Positions 29,140-37,182 of a DNA stretch of 64,000 nucleotides are shown piece after piece. Source of the DNA: Bacillus sp. FJAT-22090 (GTDB lineage: Bacteria; Bacillota; Bacilli; Bacillales_A; Planococcaceae); assembly GCF_007676755.1 (NCBI RefSeq), contig NZ_VEBK01000009.1, positions 10,868 through 74,867 on the forward strand. Reading direction: 5' to 3'. A program made the position numbers and the translations under genes. Under the pieces are notes generated by a model that had not been told where the DNA came from, did not search any database, and worked only from the letters and a program-made list of their open reading frames with translations. Numbering within the stretch: position 1 is the first letter of the stretch; every line of letters begins with the position of its first letter.

Positions 29140-30051
29140 TTATAGATTATTTAATTCAACTGCAATTTTAGCTCCGACTCTAGCATTGTTATATACTAAC
29201 TCGATGTTAGACTCTAATGATTTTCCTTCTGTTAACTCTTTTACTTTTCCTAATAAGAAAGGTGTTACATCCTTCCCTTTAATGCCGTTTTCGTCTGCTT
29301 CTTTTAATGCAGTATGAATAATGTCATTAATGTAGGCTTCATCCATAGAAAATTCTGTTGGAATTGGATTAGCAATAATCGCTCCTCCGTTTAATCCTAA
29401 TTCCCATTTCGCTTGTAGCATTTCTGCAACTTCTTTTGGCTCGTCTAATCGGAAGTTTGCATCAAATGGACTTGTTGCTGAATAGAAAGCTGGGAATGCA
29501 TCAGTCCCAAAACCAACTACTGGCACTCCTTTTGTTTCTAAGTATTCTAAAGTTAAACCAATATCTAAAATAGATTTTGCACCAGCACATACTACCGCTA
29601 CATTTGTAGAAGCTAATTCTTCTAAATCAGCTGAAATATCCATCGTTGTTTCAGCACCACGATGCACACCACCAATTCCACCAGTTACGAACATTTTAAT
29701 ACCGGCAAGTTCTGCACAAATCATTGTTGTTGCAACTGTTGTAGCACCAATTTCTTTCGACGCAACTACATATGCAAGATCTCTTCTAGACGTTTTTCTT
29801 ACTGATTTGCTTGTAGCTAGCGATTCAAGATCTTCATTAGAAAGACCAATTTTAATCTGACCATTCATAATTGCAATTGTTGCTGGAACAGCACCATTAT
29901 CACGAATAATTTGTTCCACTTTTTTCGCCATTTCAACGTTTTGTGGGTAAGGCATACCATGTGAAATGATTGTAGATTCTAAAGCTACGATTGGTTTTCC
30001 TGCTGCCATCCCTTGTTCTACCTCTTGTGAATACGCTAAATATTTTTTCAT
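29140..30051 (-). CDS. psuG: Pseudouridine-5'-phosphate glycosidase
   Basis: A 303-residue enzyme of the IndA/PsuG family, reversibly cleaving pseudouridine 5'-phosphate into uracil and ribose 5-phosphate. Family motifs are [31 protein letters not shown] (metal and substrate site), [13 protein letters not shown] (containing the conserved catalytic-site Lys) and [10 protein letters not shown]. The start overlaps the psuK stop as ATGA. Together with PsuK it salvages pseudouridine from RNA turnover. Confidence 0.93.
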   Translation of the reverse strand: MKKYLAYSQEVEQGMAAGKPIVALESTIISHGMPYPQNVEMAKKVEQIIRDNGAVPATIAIMNGQIKIGLSNEDLESLATSKSVRKTSRRDLAYVVASKEIGATTVATTMICAELAGIKMFVTGGIGGVHRGAETTMDISADLEELASTNVAVVCAGAKSILDIGLTLEYLETKGVPVVGFGTDAFPAFYSATSPFDANFRLDEPKEVAEMLQAKWELGLNGGAIIANPIPTEFSMDEAYINDIIHTALKEADENGIKGKDVTPFLLGKVKELTEGKSLESNIELVYNNARVGAKIAVELNNL

Positions 30052-31148
30052 CGTTTATATTCCTCCAATTCATTATCTAAACCAATTTTTGTAAGTTCCG
30101 TACGAACGGTTTCGGCAGATTGTAAAGTTTTACTTGCATTTATCATGCCAGTTATTACTGCCTGATTAATCTCAGAAGCTTCAAGCCAAGCGTGTAAAGT
30201 TCCAGAAACAAATGCATCACCTGCACCAGTTACATCTACTATATCTGCTACATGTATCGCAGGAATTATGGTAGCATCGAGATTTTGTCCCGCAAATACA
30301 ACGCCTTTACTGCCCCCCGTGACAACAACTTGTTTAATACCTTCCTCTACAAATAGTTGAGCAGCTTTTTTCCAAGAAGCATCATCTTCTATGTTCATCT
30401 TGAAATAAGTTTCTGCCTCGTCTTTATTTGTTATCAACCAATCGATTCCATCCAAGGATTCCGGCATTCGATTCATCTTAGGTGATGAAACTGGAATGAT
30501 TGCCAATGGTATTTTATGTCCAATCGAAACAGTTTGGATATATTCAATCACATCTTTTGGACAATTCATGTCAATAATGAGCAATTGAGCGTTTGCTAAG
30601 TGTGCCTCGTGTTTCTTTAAGTATTCTACTGAAAATTGATCATAGATATCCATATTTGCTAATGCAAACAACATTTCTCCATGAGTATCTAATATTGCAG
30701 AGTAAGTACCGGTACTATAATTTGATAGCTTTTCAACCGAAAATAAATTCATCCAAGGACTTGAAACTTTTTCTATGGATTCGTATTCCATATCATTACC
30801 TACTACAGAAAGCAGGCGCACGCTATGCCCTAAACGCCCTAAGTTTTCTGCTATATTCCTTGCCACTCCCCCAATACTTTGAAGACTTGTCGTTGGATTG
30901 GAGGTGCCCATTTGCAATTTATTTTTTACAATATACTTTCTATCTACATTGGCTCCGCCGATACATATAATTTCCTTGTTTTCAGGTAAAATATAAGCTC
31001 TACCTGTTATCTTTCCACTTTTAATGAGCCCTGAAATAATATTAGCAACAGCTGGCCTGGACATTTGTAATTCATTTGCGATTTCCAATTGAGATGCATA
31101 TGGGTTTTTCCTTAAAAAGTTTAAAATCTTCACTTCTTTCGAGTCCAA
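30048..31148 (-). CDS. psuK: Pseudouridine kinase with N-terminal winged-helix domain
   Basis: A 366-residue PfkB-family sugar kinase that phosphorylates pseudouridine. Residues 1-55 form a winged helix ([19 protein letters not shown] is the recognition region), absent from E. coli PsuK but common in Firmicutes. The kinase domain has the opening GGANVDRKY, the substrate-site [11 protein letters not shown] and the PfkB signature [12 protein letters not shown]. The start is a TTG, 7 nt after AAGGAGG. The DNA-binding domain and a direct repeat over the promoter suggest self-regulation of the psuKG operon. Confidence 0.92.
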   Translation of the reverse strand: MDSKEVKILNFLRKNPYASQLEIANELQMSRPAVANIISGLIKSGKITGRAYILPENKEIICIGGANVDRKYIVKNKLQMGTSNPTTSLQSIGGVARNIAENLGRLGHSVRLLSVVGNDMEYESIEKVSSPWMNLFSVEKLSNYSTGTYSAILDTHGEMLFALANMDIYDQFSVEYLKKHEAHLANAQLLIIDMNCPKDVIEYIQTVSIGHKIPLAIIPVSSPKMNRMPESLDGIDWLITNKDEAETYFKMNIEDDASWKKAAQLFVEEGIKQVVVTGGSKGVVFAGQNLDATIIPAIHVADIVDVTGAGDAFVSGTLHAWLEASEINQAVITGMINASKTLQSAETVRTELTKIGLDNELEEYKR

Positions 31149-31176
31149 CTAATTTCCTCCTTTCTATTCGCATCAG

Positions 31177-31217
31177 AACTTTTGTTTTAATTATAAACTT
31201 TTGTTTCAAAAAGTCAA
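31177..31217 (-). promoter_or_regulatory. psuKG promoter with direct-repeat operator
   Basis: On the minus strand TTGACT (31217-31212) and TATAAT (31195-31190) are 16 bp apart, a good sigma-A promoter. AAACAAAAGTT occurs twice (31206-31196 and 31187-31177), 19 bp apart: once in the spacer and once just downstream of the -10 box. This is a classical repressor-site arrangement and a candidate target of the PsuK winged helix. Confidence 0.6.
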
Positions 31218-31220
31218 AAG

Positions 31221-31255
31221 AAAAACTGACAACTAAAAAATAATTGTCAGTTTCA
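31221..31255 (-). terminator. Terminator after motAB
   Basis: AAACTGACAA and TTGTCAGTTT pair (31223-31232 with 31244-31253). On the minus strand the stem is followed by TTTTCTTTT just past the motB stop. Confidence 0.75.
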
Positions 31256-31259
31256 ACTA

Positions 31260-32027
31260 TTATTGCGGAGCTTCGTTCAATGTACCATCTTCTAGCACCC
31301 TTGGTTGGATGAGCACTTCTACACGTCTATTTTGTGCACGACCTGCAGCAGTATCATTAGAAGCTACAGGCTTAAATTCGCCATAACCTTTTGCGCTAAA
31401 ATAAAGAGGATCGATTGTATTATTTTCTACTAAAATTTTAAGGAAATTAACAGAACGCATCACACTTAGTTCCCAGTTAGATGAAAATTCACTGCTCGAT
31501 ATCGGAATATTATCTGTATGTCCTGTAATAACAACGTTCCTTGGAGGATCAAATACTAAAAGTTCTGCGATATCTTCTGCAATCTGTCGATATTCCGTTT
31601 TCACTTCTGCTTGTCCCATATCAAATAATATATTTTCACGAATAGTTACTAGCAATCCTTCATCCGTTAATTTGGTAGCAAATTGTTTTTCTAGTGCATT
31701 GACTGCAATATATTCCTCTACGCTATCTTGGATTTCCGATAATGCTTGCTGATCTTCAATATAAGCTGAACTTTGCTCTGTTTCATTTGTCTGATTTGGT
31801 GTCTTCGGAACATCAATAGGAGATGGATGTTCCATGAAGGCTGTCCCACCATCAAAAATTTGGTTAAAGACTTGAGACATTTGTTCTAGCTTCTTTTGAT
31901 CTACTGTACTCATGGAAAAAAGCACGATGAACAATGCTAATAGTAATGTAAGAATATCTGCGTATGGTATAAGCCAGGATTCATCTATATGGTCATCATG
32001 ATGCTTCTTTTTACGCTTCTTTGCCAA
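31260..32027 (-). CDS. motB: Flagellar motor stator protein MotB
   Basis: A 255-residue stator subunit. A basic N-terminus precedes the single membrane helix starting PYADILTLLLALFIV; Asp24 is the proton-carrying residue. A periplasmic linker follows, then an OmpA-like peptidoglycan-binding domain (VVITGHTDNIPIS, RRVEV) at about residues 125-245. The start is placed at TTG 32027, 6 nt after GGGGAGG, overlapping motA by 17 bp; an ATG at 32048 would add seven residues. With MotA it forms the H+-driven stator anchored to the cell wall. Confidence 0.93.
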   Translation of the reverse strand: MAKKRKKKHHDDHIDESWLIPYADILTLLLALFIVLFSMSTVDQKKLEQMSQVFNQIFDGGTAFMEHPSPIDVPKTPNQTNETEQSSAYIEDQQALSEIQDSVEEYIAVNALEKQFATKLTDEGLLVTIRENILFDMGQAEVKTEYRQIAEDIAELLVFDPPRNVVITGHTDNIPISSSEFSSNWELSVMRSVNFLKILVENNTIDPLYFSAKGYGEFKPVASNDTAAGRAQNRRVEVLIQPRVLEDGTLNEAPQ

Positions 32028-32814
32028 GGTCAGCCTCCCCGCTTTCATTTAAGATTTTTTTGCGGTCTGACATGGATAAGTAAGAAGCTAATTTTTGTTC
32101 AATAACACGTGGGGCATCTCCTTCTAATACAGAAAGAATTCCTTCTAACATCATTGTTTTTTGACGCACTTCTTGTTTGGACTTCCGTTTTAATTTATTT
32201 GCAAATGGATGCCAAATTACATATCCCGTGAAAATCCCCATAAGGGTAGCAACAAATGCAGCTGAAATAGCATGACCCAACTTTTCTATATCATTCATAT
32301 CTTTTAAAGCTGCAATTAGACCGATTACTGCCCCTAAAACTCCAAGTGTCGGAGCATATGTCCCAGCTTGAGAAAAGATGGAAGCACCACCCGCATGACG
32401 ATCCTCTAAAGCATCTATTTCTTCTGTTAATACGTCTCGGATATAATCTGCGTTTTGACCATCAATGGCTAATGTTAACCCATTTTTCAAAAAAGCATCA
32501 TCCACGTCCGCAATCTTTCCCTCTAAAGCAAGTAAACCTTCTCTACGGGCTAAATCTGCCCAGCTTGAGAACATCTTAATAATCTCCGCATCTGATTCCA
32601 ATTTCTTATCTTTAAAAAGTACCCCAAATAGCTTGGGAACTCGTTTTAACTCTCTCATCGGAAACGCAATAACAACCGCTGCTATTGTTCCAAAAATAAT
32701 AATGAAAATAGCAGCCGGATTTAAAAGTGCATCCGGAGTAACACCTTTAAAATACATCCCTATTAGCAAGGAAAGAACAGCAACTATAAGACCAACAACC
32801 GTAGATATATCCAA
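32011..32814 (-). CDS. motA: Flagellar motor stator protein MotA
   Basis: A 267-residue membrane protein with four helices and a large cytoplasmic loop. GTYAPTLGVLGAVIGLIAAL and the C-terminal KRKSKQEVRQKTMMLEGILSVLEG segment match B. subtilis MotA (proton type) closely rather than MotP. The start is placed at TTG 32814 after GGAGG with 8-nt spacing; the upstream GTG (32829) lies inside the ribosome site. It forms an operon with motB and is divergent from the aminopeptidase gene. Confidence 0.93.
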   Translation of the reverse strand: MDISTVVGLIVAVLSLLIGMYFKGVTPDALLNPAAIFIIIFGTIAAVVIAFPMRELKRVPKLFGVLFKDKKLESDAEIIKMFSSWADLARREGLLALEGKIADVDDAFLKNGLTLAIDGQNADYIRDVLTEEIDALEDRHAGGASIFSQAGTYAPTLGVLGAVIGLIAALKDMNDIEKLGHAISAAFVATLMGIFTGYVIWHPFANKLKRKSKQEVRQKTMMLEGILSVLEGDAPRVIEQKLASYLSMSDRKKILNESGEADLGKEA

Positions 32815-33004
32815 TTTTGTAACCTCCACATTCTATTTCTTTACTTTATTTCGGCATTATTATGAGAATTTCAATATAAAATTTTTTGTTCAATAAGATA
32901 AATTCATTATTTTTGAACAAATTTCGACTTTTCATTTTAATGAATATTGAAAAATCATATTAATAACTGATACTATAAGATTAGTAAAGAAGGGGAGTAT
33001 GAAT

Positions 33005-34237
33005 ATGACATTGTTTAAAACTAAATTAGAAAAATATGCGGCATTAGCTGTAGAAGTTGGGGTAAATATTCAGCCTGGACAAAATTTATATATAGCGGCT
33101 TCTACTGATAGTCTAGATCTTGTGCGATTAGTTACGAAAAAAGCTTATGAAATAGGTGCAAAACAAGTTTTTGTGGACCTTTCTGATGATGAAATTTCCC
33201 GTTTACGTTATGATTTAGCACCAAAAGATTCTTTTGACTTTTATCCGCCATGGAAAGTTCAAGAACGTGAGCTTTTAGCTGAGGAAGGCGCAGCATTTAT
33301 GAGTATTATGAGTCAAAGTCCTGATCTTCTAAAAGGAGTAGATCCTTCTAAAATTGCAGCTTTCCAAAAAGCTTCCGGACAAGCGTTAAGTAAATATCGT
33401 CAATATGTACAATCAGATAAAATTAGTTGGACAGTTATTGCGTCTCCCTCGAAGGAATGGGCAAAAAAAGTTTTCCCGCACTTAACAGAAGAAGAACAAG
33501 TACCAGCACTTTGGGAAGCAATTTTCCAAGCTGTTCGTGCAGATGTAGAGAACCCTGTTGAGGCTTGGAAAGAGCATGATTCTCTTTTACATACTAAAGT
33601 AGACTATTTAAATGAAAAAAACTATCAAAAACTACACTACACTGCTCCTGGAACAGATTTAGTAATCGAACTTCCTAAAGGTCATTTATGGTGTGGTGCA
33701 AGTAGTGAAAATGAAAAAGGCGAAGCGTTCATGGCCAATATGCCAACAGAAGAGGTCTTCACAGTTCCTTTGAAAACTGGGGTTGACGGATATGTAGCAA
33801 GCAGTAAACCTTTAAGCTATGGCGGGAACATTATTGATAACTTTACCGTTACATTTGAAAAAGGCCGCATCGTAAAAGTAGAAGCAGCACAGGGACAAAA
33901 TGTACTAGAAAATCTAGTAGCAACGGATGAAGGTTCTCATTATCTTGGAGAAGTTGCACTTGTACCACATGATTCACCGATCTCCAATTCTAATTTATTA
34001 TTTTATAACACATTATTCGATGAGAATGCTTCCAACCATTTAGCGATAGGTAGCGCGTATGCTTTCTGCCTAGAAGGCGGGAAGAAAATGAGTAGAGAAG
34101 AACTTGCTGAAAATGGATTAAATGAAAGTATCACTCATGTAGACTTTATGATTGGTTCTGACAAAATGAATATAGATGGAATTAAAGAAGATGGAACAAT
34201 AGAGCCTATCTTCCGTAACGGTAACTGGGCATTCTAA
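33005..34237 (+). CDS. ampS: M29 family aminopeptidase (AmpS type)
   Basis: A 410-residue cytosolic metallo-aminopeptidase of family M29. The metal-site motifs lie in the C-terminal half: MPTEEVF, GEVALVPHDSPIS, FDENASNHLAIGSAY and ITHVDFMIGS provide the Glu, His, Tyr, His and Asp ligands. It trims N-terminal residues from peptides. I chose the ATG at 33005 for its spacing from GGGGAG; ATG 32999 is also possible. A paralogue sits on the other strand at 44149-45381. Confidence 0.9.
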   Translation: MTLFKTKLEKYAALAVEVGVNIQPGQNLYIAASTDSLDLVRLVTKKAYEIGAKQVFVDLSDDEISRLRYDLAPKDSFDFYPPWKVQERELLAEEGAAFMSIMSQSPDLLKGVDPSKIAAFQKASGQALSKYRQYVQSDKISWTVIASPSKEWAKKVFPHLTEEEQVPALWEAIFQAVRADVENPVEAWKEHDSLLHTKVDYLNEKNYQKLHYTAPGTDLVIELPKGHLWCGASSENEKGEAFMANMPTEEVFTVPLKTGVDGYVASSKPLSYGGNIIDNFTVTFEKGRIVKVEAAQGQNVLENLVATDEGSHYLGEVALVPHDSPISNSNLLFYNTLFDENASNHLAIGSAYAFCLEGGKKMSREELAENGLNESITHVDFMIGSDKMNIDGIKEDGTIEPIFRNGNWAF

Positions 34238-34346
34238 TATTATTTCATCCGAAATGTCTTCTACTCTAGTTTCTAAATATTTCTTCTTACTTTTTAGCTT
34301 AAAATAAGCTATAATAATAATATCATAACTAGTGAGGTGTTTTATA

Positions 34347-34481
34347 ATGGGCTTATTCACAGTTACAGTTCTTGGTTTTGTAGTATGTATAGGAATTTCA
34401 GGCTATACTATTATTCATTACTTTGCTAAAGGCATGAACACACACGATGCAATCCAAGTAGATCCAAAACCTTCTAAATAA
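34347..34481 (+). CDS. 44-residue single-span membrane protein
   Basis: ATG at 34347 is 7 nt after GAGGTG and the frame ends at TAA 34479-34481, followed by a strong terminator. Residues 3-27 form one hydrophobic helix (around TVTVLGFVVCIGISGY), followed by a short hydrophilic tail with NTHDAIQVDPKP. A TATAAT box lies about 30 bp upstream. It looks like a genuine small membrane-protein gene; I cannot name it. Confidence 0.7.
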   Translation: MGLFTVTVLGFVVCIGISGYTIIHYFAKGMNTHDAIQVDPKPSK

Positions 34482-34487
34482 TTCAAA

Positions 34488-34514
34488 CAACCGCATTTTT
34501 GCGGTTGTTTTTTT
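34488..34514 (+). terminator. Terminator after the 44-residue protein
   Basis: CAACCGCA pairs with TGCGGTTG around a 4-nt loop and seven T follow. From here to 34754 the sequence is AT-rich and I see no gene or structure. Confidence 0.85.
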
Positions 34515-34754
34515 ATGACAAATTTTATCTGTTGAACAAATTTATTAATCGAGAAATCTGTGAATCGTCATTAGTTCTCATTTTTCTTTCATTTTTATAA
34601 CAAGAATGTTTCAATTTAATGACAAAACAGTGCTATCCAACTATTTTAGCATTTCCGTATAATTATAAATAACCACTTAATATTGAAACATACGTAATCT
34701 TCCAATATGTAACATATGGCAAGCCCCTATTTATCTATTATACTAACTAAGTAT

Positions 34755-34872
34755 CTAGACTTCAGCGCCTAGCCCCTCGGGGTCAAATGTGAAAAAGCTG
34801 TGGTGGCTGAGGAGCTGCCTCCTCGCTTTTCCTCATTTGCCTGTCGGGGCTAGCATAGGCGCTTTCGCTTTT
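34755..34872 (+). repeat. Dispersed intergenic repeat, copy 1
   Basis: About 118 bp begins near CTTCAGCGCCTAGCCCC and ends near GCATAGGCGCTTTCGC. The ends are inverted (GCGCCTAGCCCC against GGGGCTAG and TAGGCGC), so it can fold into a long hairpin. A longer, diverged copy in the opposite orientation is at 46618-46787, sharing GGGGTCAAAT, GAAAAAGCTGT, GGAGCTGCCTC and CATTTGCCTGT. It lies only about 28 bp before the mreBH start codon. Confidence 0.8.
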
Positions 34873-34900
34873 AAGGTATGATTGGATTGGAGGAACGAAA

Positions 34901-35908
34901 ATGTTTTCAAATGCACATATTGGAATAGATTTAGGAACAGCAAATACATTAGTTTATACAAAAAGCAAGGGCTTACTTATAGATGAACCAACTGTTGTTG
35001 CAGTTAATACAAAAACGAAAGAAATCGTAGCTTTTGGTGAAGAAGCAAAGAAGATGATTGGTAAAACACCTACATCCATTGAAATAATACGTCCATTAAA
35101 GGATGGAGTTATTGCTGATTTCGATATTACTACTCAATTATTAAAGCTAATTATGCAAAAGGCTAGTAAAAAACTAGGAACTTCACTTAGAAAACCAACC
35201 GTTATTGTTTGTACTCCTTCTGGTGCAACCTCGGTGGAACGTCGAGCGATTCAAGACGCAGTTCGACAAAGTGGTGCCAAAGAAGTCCAACTTATGGAGG
35301 AACCTGTGGCAGCTGCAATCGGAGCTGGCCTTCCTGTTAGTGAACCAGTCGCAAGTATGATTGTGGACATTGGCGGTGGTACAACTGAAGTTGGAATTAT
35401 TTCCTTCGGTGGAGTAGTTGCTTCTAATACTGTTAAAGCTGCAGGTGATCGAATGGACGAAGCAATTATCCACTTTATTCGTAAAGAATATAATGTTCTG
35501 ATTGGTGAACCTACGGCTGAAATGATAAAGAAAACAATTGGCCATGCATTAGTCCCACATACCGTGGAACAGATGGATGTTCGCGGAAGAGATGTAGTTA
35601 CTGGTCTACCTAAAATAATCCACTTATCTTCTACACAGATTCAAGAAGTGTTGAGGGAATCTCTAGAGATTATTTTGGAGGTAATTCGTGCAACACTTGA
35701 AATATGTCCTCCCGAACTTTCGGGGGATATTGTTGATCACGGTGTCGTCCTTACAGGAGGCGGTGCTCTGTTAAAAGATATAAAAGAATGGCTCGCAAGC
35801 GTTATTGAAGTACCAGTTCATCTCGCACCTGAACCATTACAGTCAGTAGCAATTGGAACTGGCAAATCTTATTTTATCGGAGAAAGAAAGCAAAAATTAG
35901 CAAAATAA
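34901..35908 (+). CDS. mreBH: Rod-shape determining protein MreBH
   Basis: A 335-residue actin-like protein. Nucleotide-site motifs are [13 protein letters not shown] (phosphate 1), [17 protein letters not shown] (phosphate 2) and [14 protein letters not shown] (adenosine). The pattern [13 protein letters not shown] fits all MreB proteins; over its length it resembles B. subtilis MreBH more than MreB or Mbl, and it is not next to mreCD. MreBH directs lateral-wall synthesis and places the hydrolase LytE. GGAGG precedes the ATG. A repeat element occupies the sequence just upstream. Confidence 0.88.
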   Translation: MFSNAHIGIDLGTANTLVYTKSKGLLIDEPTVVAVNTKTKEIVAFGEEAKKMIGKTPTSIEIIRPLKDGVIADFDITTQLLKLIMQKASKKLGTSLRKPTVIVCTPSGATSVERRAIQDAVRQSGAKEVQLMEEPVAAAIGAGLPVSEPVASMIVDIGGGTTEVGIISFGGVVASNTVKAAGDRMDEAIIHFIRKEYNVLIGEPTAEMIKKTIGHALVPHTVEQMDVRGRDVVTGLPKIIHLSSTQIQEVLRESLEIILEVIRATLEICPPELSGDIVDHGVVLTGGGALLKDIKEWLASVIEVPVHLAPEPLQSVAIGTGKSYFIGERKQKLAK

Positions 35909-35972
35909 TTGAATCAAATTACAAGCATTCCCCTTTCTTTTCATATAAAATAAATAATGAAGGGGGAATATT

Positions 35973-36542
35973 ATGTCTAATTTAAATGAAATATTAACGT
36001 TTAATAAGTCGTTTGTAGAAAATAAACTTTACACACCCTATTTAACCACTAAATTTCCGGATAAACGAATTGTAATTTTAACTTGTATGGACACACGGCT
36101 TACCGAAATGCTCCATAAATCAATGAATATTAAAAATGGAGATGTAAAAATAGTCAAAAGTGCTGGTGCCGTTATCAATCATCCATTCGGTGGAATTATG
36201 AGAAGTTTGATCGTCGCAGTATATGAACTCCAAGCAGATGAGATATATGTTATTGGACATTATGATTGTGGGATGAGTGCCATCCAAACAGATAAAATAG
36301 TGGAAAAAATGATTGGTCGTGGTGTTGATCCTCATGTATTTGACGTGTTGAAACATTCGGGGGTTAACGTAGATAGTTGGCTAGAAGGATTTTCAGACGT
36401 GGAAAAAAGCGTATTACATAGTGTAGATATGATTAGAAACCATCCACTTATGATTCCAAGTGTACCAGTTCATGGACTTATCATTGATCCAGATACGGGA
36501 CGTTTAGACCTCGTTACAGACGGATCAGTCGACAAAAACTAA
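35973..36542 (+). CDS. Beta-carbonic anhydrase (YtiB type)
   Basis: A 189-residue zinc enzyme interconverting CO2 and bicarbonate. Zinc ligands and the catalytic dyad are visible as Cys38-x-Asp40-x-Arg42 (TCMDTR) and HYDCG. The length and C-terminal LVTDG match B. subtilis YtiB. The ATG has AAGGGGGAA upstream. It follows mreBH by 64 bp without a clear terminator between, and ends before a strong terminator. Confidence 0.9.
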   Translation: MSNLNEILTFNKSFVENKLYTPYLTTKFPDKRIVILTCMDTRLTEMLHKSMNIKNGDVKIVKSAGAVINHPFGGIMRSLIVAVYELQADEIYVIGHYDCGMSAIQTDKIVEKMIGRGVDPHVFDVLKHSGVNVDSWLEGFSDVEKSVLHSVDMIRNHPLMIPSVPVHGLIIDPDTGRLDLVTDGSVDKN

Positions 36543-36566
36543 ATTATTTCCCGGGAAATCGACAGC

Positions 36567-36604
36567 AAAAGCTGGTTATTCAAAAATTGAATAACCAGCT
36601 TTTT
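36567..36604. terminator. Bidirectional terminator after carbonic anhydrase
   Basis: A perfect 17-bp stem pairs AAAAGCTGGTTATTCAA with its complement around a 3-4-nt loop, between convergent genes. Confidence 0.9.
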
Positions 36605-36630
36605 AGTTTTTTATAAATACTCTTACCTTT

Positions 36631-37176
36631 TCAAAAATCTTCACTTAGAGAAGCATACATATAATGGTCTTCCCACTTACCATTAATAAATAAAAGCTTG
36701 CGAAGCAGGCCTTCTCGTAGAAATTCATTTTTTTCTAACACTTTGATCGAACCATGATTTCTTGGAGATACATAAGCCTCTATTCGATTTAAATGGACAT
36801 GCTCAAACCCAAATGATTTTGCTAGATGAACTGCTTCGGACGCAATCCCTTTTCCAACAAATTGTTCATCCATAGAATAACCAATTAATCCACTTGAAAA
36901 TGGCATTCTCTTTAGACTATATAACGAAACATGACCAATCAGTCGATCGGTATTATGCTCGAATACCCCAAAACCAAATTCTCTTTTTTCCTCCATCAAA
37001 AGCAAAGATTCCCGAATCTTTTCCCGTTGTACGGTGGTAGTGTAATAATCATCCCTATGCAATGGTTCATAAATTGACCAATATAGTTTATTTCGATATA
37101 CAAGGTCTGCTAGACTTGGTGCATCTTTTATACTTAATGTCCGTAAGTAACATGTATCCCCTTCTAAGTAAATCAA
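36631..37176 (-). CDS. GNAT family N-acetyltransferase (RimJ/RimL-like)
   Basis: A 181-residue acetyltransferase. The acetyl-CoA loop is around FVGKGIASEAV and the C-terminal strand-helix HLNRIEAYVSPRNHGSIKVLEKN is typical of the RimJ/RimL/SpeG-like branch acting on protein N-termini or small amines. Substrate is unknown. It begins 6 bp after the M3 peptidase gene and is probably co-transcribed with it. Confidence 0.83.
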   Translation of the reverse strand: MIYLEGDTCYLRTLSIKDAPSLADLVYRNKLYWSIYEPLHRDDYYTTTVQREKIRESLLLMEEKREFGFGVFEHNTDRLIGHVSLYSLKRMPFSSGLIGYSMDEQFVGKGIASEAVHLAKSFGFEHVHLNRIEAYVSPRNHGSIKVLEKNEFLREGLLRKLLFINGKWEDHYMYASLSEDF

Positions 37177-37182
37177 GCTTTT

